A stretch of 15,452 nucleotides of DNA from JBBRLG01 sp038231495 (GTDB lineage Bacteria > Planctomycetota > Planctomycetia > Gemmatales > Gemmataceae). Below the pieces are notes generated by a model that searched no databases, had not been told where the DNA came from, and saw nothing but the letters and a program-made list of their open reading frames with translations. Each line of letters begins with the position of its first letter. The first letter of the stretch is position 1. This document shows, piece after piece, positions 6,636-13,539 of this stretch. The position numbers and the translations under genes were made by a program. The DNA is taken from contig JBBRLG010000102.1 of assembly GCA_038231495.1 (NCBI GenBank), positions 1-15,452 on the forward strand, given 5' to 3'.

Positions 6636-7916
6636 ATGAATATCGGCATCCTGGGCGGCGGCATTAGCGGCCTGACCCTCCAGCGTCACCTCGAACACCC
6701 GTCCGAAGTGCTCGAAAAAGCGAAGGTCCCCGGCGGCCTGTGTCGCACCTTTTGGAAGGACGGCTTCGGCTTCGACATCGGCGGCCACATCCTGTTTTCC
6801 AAGCACGAACACGTCAACCAGCTGGTGAACGCGCTCCTGGGCGAGAACATCAACTATTGCAAGCGGCTCAACCAGATTCTGTTCAAAGGGCGCTACGTCA
6901 AGTACCCCTTCGAGAACGACCTGGGGGCGCTGGACAAGCAAGATTGTTACGAGTGTTTGATCGATTACCTCAAGGCGGACTTCCCCAACCCGACGAACTT
7001 TGCCGAGTGGGCTTACGCCACCTTCGGCCGGGCAATCGCGGACAAGTACCTGATTCCCTACAACCGTAAAATCTGGAAGCTCGAACCGAGCGCGATGGGC
7101 ATGGAGTGGGTAGGCCGGGTGCCCAAGCCGCCGATGGAGGACGTGGTCAAGTCGGCCATGGGCATCGCCACGGAAGGCTACACGCACCAGCTCTATTTCC
7201 GCTACCCGCTGCACGGCGGCTTCGAGTCGGTCGTCAAGGCGATGATCAAGCCGGGCACGAAGCAGACCTACAACTATGCGATCAAGTCCATCCGCAAGGC
7301 CGGCTCGCAGTGGGTCGTGTCCAACGGCGAGCGGACGGCTTCCTACGACCACCTGGTCTTGTCGTTCCCAGTCCGCGACGCGATCGGCTGCTTCGCCGGG
7401 GTGCCCGCGGAAGTGACCGAGGCGGTTCACAATCTGCGCTACAACGCCCTGCGGTTGGTGTTCCTCGCGGTCAACAACGAATCGCTCATGGACAAGAGCG
7501 CCGTCTACATCCCCGACCCGACCGTCCACCCGCACCGCGTCTGCTACATGGGCTATTTCAGCCCGAACATGGTCAAGCCGGGCACGTCGTCACTGGTAGC
7601 CGAGGTGACGGTCCGGCCGGGCGACGAGGTGGACCGGATGGACAACGAGGCCTACCTAAACCTCATCACCGACGACCTCGACCGGACCGGCATCATCCGC
7701 AAGCAGGACCTGATTGTGCGCGACACGCGCCGGGTGGAATACGCCTACCCGGTCTACGACCGCGACTACGGCAAGAACACCAAAATCATCCGCGACTACT
7801 TCAACTCGCTGGGCATCGACCAGCTGGGGCGGTTTGCCGAGTTCGATTACATCAACTCGGACGAGTGCATCCACCGGGCGATGCGGCTGGCGGATACGTT
7901 GAATGGGCGCGAGTGA
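6636..7916 (+). CDS. FAD-dependent oxidoreductase, UDP-galactopyranose-mutase/HemY-like
   Basis: A 426-residue flavoprotein. The N-terminal dinucleotide motif GILGGGISG (4-12) is followed by Glu27, expected to bind the FAD ribose, and PGGLCRT (32-38), the second FAD contact; FDIGGH (46-51) follows. The middle section (PFENDLGAL, AEWAYATFG, IPYNRKIWK) resembles UDP-galactopyranose mutase-like proteins found in polysaccharide clusters. The superfamily also includes protoporphyrinogen oxidases and amine oxidases. In a heptose operon a ring-contracting mutase or another redox-assisted sugar modification is plausible; true substrate residues were not verified. ATG 6636 is chosen because it starts directly at the first beta strand and has GAGGA (6623-6627) 8 nt upstream. 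It lies 11 bp after the glycosyltransferase gene. No transmembrane segment or signal peptide is seen. Confidence 0.75.
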   Translation: MNIGILGGGISGLTLQRHLEHPSEVLEKAKVPGGLCRTFWKDGFGFDIGGHILFSKHEHVNQLVNALLGENINYCKRLNQILFKGRYVKYPFENDLGALDKQDCYECLIDYLKADFPNPTNFAEWAYATFGRAIADKYLIPYNRKIWKLEPSAMGMEWVGRVPKPPMEDVVKSAMGIATEGYTHQLYFRYPLHGGFESVVKAMIKPGTKQTYNYAIKSIRKAGSQWVVSNGERTASYDHLVLSFPVRDAIGCFAGVPAEVTEAVHNLRYNALRLVFLAVNNESLMDKSAVYIPDPTVHPHRVCYMGYFSPNMVKPGTSSLVAEVTVRPGDEVDRMDNEAYLNLITDDLDRTGIIRKQDLIVRDTRRVEYAYPVYDRDYGKNTKIIRDYFNSLGIDQLGRFAEFDYINSDECIHRAMRLADTLNGRE

Positions 7917-7918
7917 CC

Positions 7919-7935
7919 GCAACGCCGCAAGCGGC
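7919..7935 (-). repeat. Intergenic hairpin repeat, copy 4 (inverted, one mismatch)
   Basis: Read on the minus strand this is GCCGCTTGCGGCGTTGC, 16 of 17 bases matching the other copies. It begins 2 nt after the stop codon of the flavoprotein gene. Orientation is opposite to the other copies, but the self-complementary 12-base core is retained. Confidence 0.7.
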
Positions 7936-7944
7936 AATACGGGG

Positions 7945-9996
7945 ATGTTTCTGATTATGGGTAGCATGTCTTTACCGTTGCCGCGGCGGCTGTTTCCACT
8001 GCCCGAGCAGCTCGTCCGCTCGCCGGTCAGCCTGTTGTGTTTGGCCCTGCTGGTTAACGCCCTTGTCATGCCCTACCTCGGCGTCTACCACGACGCGCGG
8101 CTCTACGCCTTTTACCTCGAATCGCGCCTCGAACCGGGTCAGGGTTTTGACCACGATCTCTACCTGGCCTACGGATCGCAGGACCGCTACTCCCTGTTCA
8201 GCCTCCTTATGTTCCCCGTCGTGAAGCTGATCGGTTTACAACCGGGGCTGTTCGTCGTTTACGGACTAAGCAAGGCGCTTTTGTTCTGGGGGTTCATCCG
8301 CCTGGTGCGCCGGCTGACGCGCGACGACTTCCTGACTGCTGCGATCGTGCTGTTCCTTGCCGTGTCGCCTATCCCGTTCGGGGGCAACGGCGTGTTCAAC
8401 GTGAACGAATCGTTCCTGACGCCCCGCCTTTGTGCCGCCGCCCTTGTCCTCCTGGGATTGGAGCAAATGCTGGCCGGCAAGTACCTGGCCCCCGCCGTGC
8501 TGTTCGCCGGGGGCATGGCGTTGCACCCGCTCATGGGCACGGGCGGCGTCTTGACCGCCGGCCTTTGGTACTTGTTCGGCCGGCTCAATTGGTGGCAGCT
8601 TTCCGCCTTGTTCCTGGTGGCGGCGGCGGGGGGTGTAGGGGTGTTGGCCTACGAGCCGCTGGGCACGCGCCTCCTCGGACACATGGACGACCGCTGGCGC
8701 GCGATCATTCTCCAAATCTGCTTTTTCGTCAAGCCCACCGAATGGTTCCTCGAAGACTGGGCACGCCTGGGATGGGATTGCCTCCTCGTCGTCGTGGGCG
8801 CGACCACGTTTGCCCGTCACTGCGGCCGCTTCCTTTGGGCGGTGTTGGCCGCCGGCTCGATCGGCCTGGTGGGGACCGCCGTGGGTGTCGAGTCGAACTA
8901 CCTACTGCTCGTCCAGACGTCGCCCTACCGGACCCTGTGGGTGTTGGAGTTCGTGTCTATACCGCTCGCGTTTCTTGCCGTCGCCGCCTTGTGGCAACGC
9001 GGCACGGCCGTGTCCCGGAGCCTGAGTCTTGCCCTGCTGTTCTACGCCACCGACGACCGCCTCTTCAGTCAATCGACCCTGATCCTTGTGCTACTGCTCG
9101 CCGTCGCTTTCGTGGTAGGTGTCGTGTGGCGGCGCGGCCTGGGTCGCAAACCGGTCGAGGCCGACTGGCTGCTGCCTTGCACGCGCTCGACCTTCGTGAC
9201 CGGGTGCGGGTTAATGGTCGTTTACTCGACGCTCGTGCTCTGGTTCCTGGTGACGGCACCGGAGCCGGACGCGGCGGTTCACCCGGTCAACCTGTTGCGC
9301 GTCCTCGGGCCGGTTTCCTCACGGCTCATTTGTTTACTCGCCGTCTGTCGGGCGGCGCCGTTCCTCTGTGCGTCGTTGGGCACGGCTCTGCGCTTGCGGA
9401 CGGCGCTGGTCGCGACCGCCGTAGTCTACCTGGCGGCGGGCAACTACCTGCTGACCGCGCCGTGGTACGTTAACCGCTTCGTGCCGGAGGAAAGGCACAC
9501 CGAATTCGTGGCCGACTTCTTGGACCAACGCCGCGACCCGGACGGCCCGGCGCCGTGCGTCTATTGGAACACGGACATGGCGCGCATCTGGTTTCGGCTG
9601 CGGGCCAACAGTTTTGTGACGATCTACCAGATGGCCGGTTGCGCGTTCAACCGCGAGACGGCGTTCGAGGGCAAGCGGCGCATTCGCCTGGTGGCCCGGT
9701 TCGAGGCCGACGCCGACCGCCGGTCGCCGCGGCCACTGCCGCCGCGCTGGCAGCAATTCTTTGAAGACTTCCGCGACTGCCCGCCCGACGCCGCGCCGCC
9801 GACGCGCGCCGACCTGCTGCGTCTGGCGCGGGAAGAGTCCCTCGATTACGCGGTCCTCACCGTCGCGGTGGACGACCTCCAATGCGCCACCGACGGCCAC
9901 TACTACATCTACGATTGCAAGCGGCTGCGGAAACTTGCGGGCGAGGAGGAAGCAGTGGCGACGGCGTCGTCCGCACTCGCGGGGACGGGGCGCTGA
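7945..9996 (+). CDS. Large polytopic membrane protein with C-terminal soluble domain (possible GT-C glycosyltransferase)
   Basis: A 683-residue protein with roughly 11-13 hydrophobic segments between residues ~28 and ~507, then a hydrophilic C-terminal domain of ~170 residues. The first hydrophobic segment is followed by a polar loop with YHDARLYAFYLES and further acidic residues. This is the layout of GT-C glycosyltransferases, which use lipid-phosphate sugar donors and carry catalytic acids in the first extracytoplasmic loop. Other visible elements are GGMALHPLMG and a YWNTDMARIWFRLRA start to the tail. I recognise no named family with certainty; DUF6798-type planctomycete proteins are the nearest impression. 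A role in transferring or polymerising the sugar made upstream is inferred from position only. The start is uncertain: ATGs at 7903, 7945, 7957 and 7966 are all in frame, and 7903 would overlap the flavoprotein gene and read through the hairpin repeat, so 7945 or 7957 is preferred. Confidence 0.7.
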   Translation: MFLIMGSMSLPLPRRLFPLPEQLVRSPVSLLCLALLVNALVMPYLGVYHDARLYAFYLESRLEPGQGFDHDLYLAYGSQDRYSLFSLLMFPVVKLIGLQPGLFVVYGLSKALLFWGFIRLVRRLTRDDFLTAAIVLFLAVSPIPFGGNGVFNVNESFLTPRLCAAALVLLGLEQMLAGKYLAPAVLFAGGMALHPLMGTGGVLTAGLWYLFGRLNWWQLSALFLVAAAGGVGVLAYEPLGTRLLGHMDDRWRAIILQICFFVKPTEWFLEDWARLGWDCLLVVVGATTFARHCGRFLWAVLAAGSIGLVGTAVGVESNYLLLVQTSPYRTLWVLEFVSIPLAFLAVAALWQRGTAVSRSLSLALLFYATDDRLFSQSTLILVLLLAVAFVVGVVWRRGLGRKPVEADWLLPCTRSTFVTGCGLMVVYSTLVLWFLVTAPEPDAAVHPVNLLRVLGPVSSRLICLLAVCRAAPFLCASLGTALRLRTALVATAVVYLAAGNYLLTAPWYVNRFVPEERHTEFVADFLDQRRDPDGPAPCVYWNTDMARIWFRLRANSFVTIYQMAGCAFNRETAFEGKRRIRLVARFEADADRRSPRPLPPRWQQFFEDFRDCPPDAAPPTRADLLRLAREESLDYAVLTVAVDDLQCATDGHYYIYDCKRLRKLAGEEEAVATASSALAGTGR

Positions 9997-10006
9997 CGCT
10001 TGCGGC
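9997..10006 (+). repeat. Partial hairpin repeat core (post-stop)
   Basis: CGCTTGCGGC, the inner ten bases of the 17-base repeat, directly follows the stop codon of the polytopic protein gene. It is short enough to occur by chance in high-GC DNA. It is listed because its position repeats the post-stop pattern. Confidence 0.35.
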
Positions 10007-10074
10007 GGCGGCCCGTGCGCCCTATCATGACCCCGTTGCAGTCCGGTTCCAGGGCGACGGTGCGAGGGTTGGTC

Positions 10075-10833
10075 ATGAACGGCGACAATTCCGACAAGGT
10101 GATGTCCGCGAACGAGATTCCCCCTTCTCCCAAGCCCGTCACGAACGGCGAGGGTGCAACGCCGGCGGCTCGATACCTGGCCATCGGCCTGGCCGTCGTG
10201 GCGGGCCTGTTGCGCCTGATCCCCCACCCGTTCAACTTTACGCCGGTGACGGCCCTGGCCCTGTTTGGCGGCGCGCGGCTGCGGCTGTGGCAGGCTTTCA
10301 TCTTGCCGTTGCTGGTCATGGTCGTGTCCGATTTTCTAATCTGGCAGACCCTGGGCTGGTCGCCGTTTAACAAGCTGGTCTACGGTTGCTTCGCGATGAA
10401 CGTGCTGCTCGGCTTGACCCTGCGGCGAACGCGCTCGCCGCTACGCATCGGTGCCACGGCGGTCGTCGCCAGCGTGCTGTTCTTCCTCGTCACCAACTTC
10501 GGCATCTGGTACACCTCGAAGATGGATTCGCAGACCATCCCGGCAGGCCAGGGCATGGTGCTGCAAAAGGAAGGGGCCAAGTATCCGTTCGGCCAGATTC
10601 ACTACGCCGACAACGCCCAGGGGTTGCTGACCTGCTATTTCATGGGACTGGACTTCACGAGCAAGGACGCGCAGCCGTTGGGGTTTGCGGGCAACCTGCT
10701 GGCCGGCGATCTGTTCTTCACGGGGTTGCTGTTCGGCGCGTACGGCCTGGCAACCCGGCGGCGGGGGCGGACCGTTGCCATGAATCAAACCCCTTCAATG
10801 CCCGTCGTCACGAAGGCCGCGCCGATGCGGTAG
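10075..10833 (+). CDS. DUF6580-family integral membrane protein
   Basis: A 252-residue membrane protein of unknown function. The segment RLIPHPFNFTPVTALALFGGA (~47-67) is the hallmark of the DUF6580 family, and FFLVTNFGIWYTS (~136-148) is a second family-like signature. About five or six hydrophobic helices are visible (roughly 33-50, 56-70, 74-92, 101-115, 127-146, 199-225), flanked by a polar ~30-residue N-terminal tail and a basic C-terminal tail. A polar stretch between ~149 and ~195 (KMDSQT...YPFGQIHYADN) is probably a loop. ATG 10075 is preferred because GCGAGGG (10062-10068) lies 6 nt upstream; an upstream start near 10000 would only add arginine-rich sequence. It is the last plus-strand gene, and its last 49 bp overlap the 3' end of the convergent kinase gene. 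A transport role is conceivable but unsupported. Confidence 0.75.
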   Translation: MNGDNSDKVMSANEIPPSPKPVTNGEGATPAARYLAIGLAVVAGLLRLIPHPFNFTPVTALALFGGARLRLWQAFILPLLVMVVSDFLIWQTLGWSPFNKLVYGCFAMNVLLGLTLRRTRSPLRIGATAVVASVLFFLVTNFGIWYTSKMDSQTIPAGQGMVLQKEGAKYPFGQIHYADNAQGLLTCYFMGLDFTSKDAQPLGFAGNLLAGDLFFTGLLFGAYGLATRRRGRTVAMNQTPSMPVVTKAAPMR

Positions 10834-13460
10834 CCTCCATCCTGCGGCTCGACGCGAACGATCTCCGCCAGCAGGACGAACGGCGCTACCTCCGGAAACG
10901 TTTTCAAATTCAGGTACACGAACGAGGAGACGGGGCGGTGCGCGGTCGCGAAGGCGATGCCACTGAAAGAGATGTCCTTGCACTTGCCTTCGAGCACGTT
11001 CGTCACCTTGCCATTGTCTTCCAGCGGATAAACGTCGAGCGGCGGCGAGCAGGGCCAGCGCACCTGGCCGCGCTGGTCGGGCGTGTTTTGCAGGTCGTCG
11101 CGCAGGCTCACCAGCAACAGCGGGCCGACCTCCTGGAGCTTCTGGGCGGCCCGGTACTCGACGCCGCCGAACGCCTGCACCGTCACCGACGCCTCGGACG
11201 TGTGGACGTTCGCTTCCCGCGCCGGCTGCAGGTCGAGGCGGACTTCCAACCCGGCCTTGTTGCCGAGGCAGCGCTGCCAAAAGTTGCCCGCCGATTGCAG
11301 CCGCACCACGAACGAGCGGTCGGTCTGCGACACGACCTTGGCCTCCCACTTTTCGCAGAACACTTCCATCTTCAGCCGGATCATGCCGGGCAACATGCGG
11401 ATTGGGAATTTGCACTCTATAACGTGGTCCGACCGCTGCAAGTAGGGCAGTTTCTTCGCGACGCCGATGGTCACGGCGGCCGTCTCGGTCAGCACCACCT
11501 GAGTCACGATGCGGTTGATCGAGGGCGTGCCGGTGATCCGTTGGTCGCCACCGCCGAACAGGCTGGCAAGCGGCCGGATGAAGGGCAGGCCGTCGGCCGG
11601 TGCCGTCGTGGGCGAGGTGGCGCCTTGCCCAGGCCCGGCGAGGGCGGCGAGTAGCTCGCCGCAACTTTGAAAGCGTTTCTGGGGGTCGGCGTGCAGCGCC
11701 CGGGCGACGACGGCCCGGTCGGCGGTCGAGAGCCAGTCGAGGTCGGGTTTGGCCGGCCCGGCCACCGTGGACCGCGAGCGCAGACGGTTGGGCAGCGGGT
11801 GAAAGCCGGTCAGCATCTCCGTGAAAATCAGGGCGAGGCTGTAGGCGTCGCAGGTCGCGTTCGGGGCACCCTTCAGCAACTCCGGGGCGGCGTAGCGGCG
11901 GTTGGGGTGGGCCGTCTTCTGCCAGTGGGGCAACCAGATCAGGGTGGCCAGGCCGAAGTCGCCCAGGTGGACCCGGCCGTCGCGCACGAGCAAGGACCGC
12001 GGACTCAGGGCGAGGTGCTGCAACTGCTCGCGGTCGCGGAGGTCGTCGAGCGCGGCGGCCGCAGTCTGCAACGCCCAGAGCAACTCGTCGCGCGCCAGGC
12101 CTTTCGCGCCGCCCCCGAGCCGCTCGTCGAAGCGGTCTTGCAGCGTCCGGCCTGCGGCGTCGGCGACGAGCCCCACCTGCCCATCCGGCGTCCGTTTCAC
12201 CTCCAGCGCGGGTAGGGCCGGATGACTGAGGGAACCGAGCCGGGCCAGGAGCCGGACATCTGCCTCCGCGGCGCCGACCGCGGGAGCCAGGTAACGAACT
12301 TGCCGTTCACACCCGTCGCCGTCGCGGGCGTGGTAAAGATCGCCGAACGGTCCGCGGCCGACGTGGGCCAGCAGCTGGACCCCCGGCAGAGTCAGACCGG
12401 TTCGTACCGAAATGCCGGAGTCGGGGGTCGCGGGGGCCGGGGCCGTGACGTGTTGCACCTCTTTGCGCGTGTCGCCGGCCGGCGGCAAGCGGGGGCGGTT
12501 GATAACGACCGTGGCGCCCGGCGCGGCCACCGGCATCGCCACGGGCGTTTGCCGGAGCTTCGACGGGCGGTTCGTGGGCAGGCTCCCGGCGACCTCCGGG
12601 TCGTCCGGGCCGAAGACCAGCGCCTGGACGAAGTGCAGACACGAAGCGAAACGGCGGTCGGGTTCCTTGGCCAACGCGCGGGCCACCACGGGCCGATCGT
12701 TTGCGGGCAGCGGCGTCAGGTCCGGCGCGCTCATCAGGTGCGCCATCAGGATTTGCCGGGCGTTGCCGCCGGGGAAGGGGTGGGTGCCCGTGAGTAACTC
12801 CTGGTACACGACGGCCAGGCTGTACTGGTCGGTGTGCCGGCTCATCTTGCCCTTCAATATTTCCGGCGCGACGTACAGCGGCGTCAGACCGCCGAGTTGG
12901 GTCGGCGTACCGTCGGCTGGCACCTCCTCCAAGCTGTTCACCAGGCCGAAATCGGCCACTTTCAGGTGGTTGCCGACGATGAACAGGTTGGCCGGCTTGA
13001 TGTCGAGGTGTTGCAACCCGTGCTTGATGTTCATCACGTCGAGCGCTTCCGCAGCTTCCATAAGGTAGCCCAGCAGCTCGTCGCGGCCGATGCCGGTCTG
13101 GCCGGCGACCTGGCACTCGGCGAAATGGTCGGCGAGGTTGCGGTCGGCCAGTTCCATGACCAGGACGAGTTCGCCGTCGAGGACTTCGACCCGCTCCAAC
13201 GACAGCATGAACGGATGGCGGACGGCCTTGACGCGCTGGATCGCCTGGAATTCGACCTGGGCCGAGTTTCGGCCACCTTCGCCGTCGAGCGCGGTGGACG
13301 AGCCTTTGACGAACTTGATCGCCTTGTGCAACCCGCCCGGCGCTTCGCACTTCCAGACCTCGCCGAACCCGCCCGAACCCAACGGTTCGATCAGGCGGTA
13401 GCCGGGCAACGGCTCGTCGCCGATTTCTTTCTGACCCGGGACTCTCAATTCCGTATTCAT
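10785..13460 (-). CDS. Ser/Thr kinase-pseudokinase-PilZ fusion protein
   Basis: An 891-residue signalling protein. Domain 1 (~21-284) is a complete Hanks-type kinase: GSGGFGEV loop (28-35), AIK lysine (Lys49), HLDIKPAN catalytic loop (Asp153, Lys155, Asn158), DFG (Asp170) and APE (198-200). After a proline-rich linker, domain 2 (~360-607) has the same fold but is degenerate. Arg389 sits where the ATP lysine should be, and the catalytic loop reads HLALSPRS (Ala484 for the catalytic Asp, Ser486 for Lys, Ser489 for Asn), while DFG (Asp501) and APE (525-527) remain. It is predicted to be a pseudokinase. Residues ~645-790 form an unrecognised domain. A PilZ domain follows (~795-888) with RGQVR (797-801, RxxxR) and DISFSG (829-834, DxSxxG), the cyclic-di-GMP contact motifs. 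No transmembrane helix is seen, so it is cytoplasmic. ATG 13460 (GGAG 12 nt upstream) is preferred over an in-frame TTG at 13499. It lies 79 bp downstream of the HD-GYP gene on the same strand. Confidence 0.88.
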   Translation of the reverse strand: MNTELRVPGQKEIGDEPLPGYRLIEPLGSGGFGEVWKCEAPGGLHKAIKFVKGSSTALDGEGGRNSAQVEFQAIQRVKAVRHPFMLSLERVEVLDGELVLVMELADRNLADHFAECQVAGQTGIGRDELLGYLMEAAEALDVMNIKHGLQHLDIKPANLFIVGNHLKVADFGLVNSLEEVPADGTPTQLGGLTPLYVAPEILKGKMSRHTDQYSLAVVYQELLTGTHPFPGGNARQILMAHLMSAPDLTPLPANDRPVVARALAKEPDRRFASCLHFVQALVFGPDDPEVAGSLPTNRPSKLRQTPVAMPVAAPGATVVINRPRLPPAGDTRKEVQHVTAPAPATPDSGISVRTGLTLPGVQLLAHVGRGPFGDLYHARDGDGCERQVRYLAPAVGAAEADVRLLARLGSLSHPALPALEVKRTPDGQVGLVADAAGRTLQDRFDERLGGGAKGLARDELLWALQTAAAALDDLRDREQLQHLALSPRSLLVRDGRVHLGDFGLATLIWLPHWQKTAHPNRRYAAPELLKGAPNATCDAYSLALIFTEMLTGFHPLPNRLRSRSTVAGPAKPDLDWLSTADRAVVARALHADPQKRFQSCGELLAALAGPGQGATSPTTAPADGLPFIRPLASLFGGGDQRITGTPSINRIVTQVVLTETAAVTIGVAKKLPYLQRSDHVIECKFPIRMLPGMIRLKMEVFCEKWEAKVVSQTDRSFVVRLQSAGNFWQRCLGNKAGLEVRLDLQPAREANVHTSEASVTVQAFGGVEYRAAQKLQEVGPLLLVSLRDDLQNTPDQRGQVRWPCSPPLDVYPLEDNGKVTNVLEGKCKDISFSGIAFATAHRPVSSFVYLNLKTFPEVAPFVLLAEIVRVEPQDGGYRIGAAFVTTGIEGV

Positions 13461-13539
13461 GGATCGACGCTGCTCCAATTCGACAAGATTCGCGGGCAAA
13501 CGGGATCCGTCCGCGCGTTCGGGTCAACCGGGGGTTTCG

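Noticed and set aside
6447..7535. 362-residue minus-strand open frame opposite the flavoprotein gene
   Set aside because: It is a high-GC antisense shadow of a clearly conserved FAD protein; its translation is low-complexity Val/Arg/Asp-rich with no motif.
8430..9473. 347-residue plus-strand open frame inside the polytopic membrane protein gene
   Set aside because: It is an arginine/proline-rich shadow frame; the overlapping frame has a coherent membrane topology.
10386..11654. 422-residue plus-strand open frame across the DUF6580/kinase junction
   Set aside because: It runs antisense to the kinase-PilZ C terminus and out of frame with DUF6580, with no recognisable domain.
12307..13527. 406-residue minus-strand open frame overlapping the kinase domain
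   Set aside because: It is a different frame of the same strand, arginine-rich, while the other frame carries every kinase motif.
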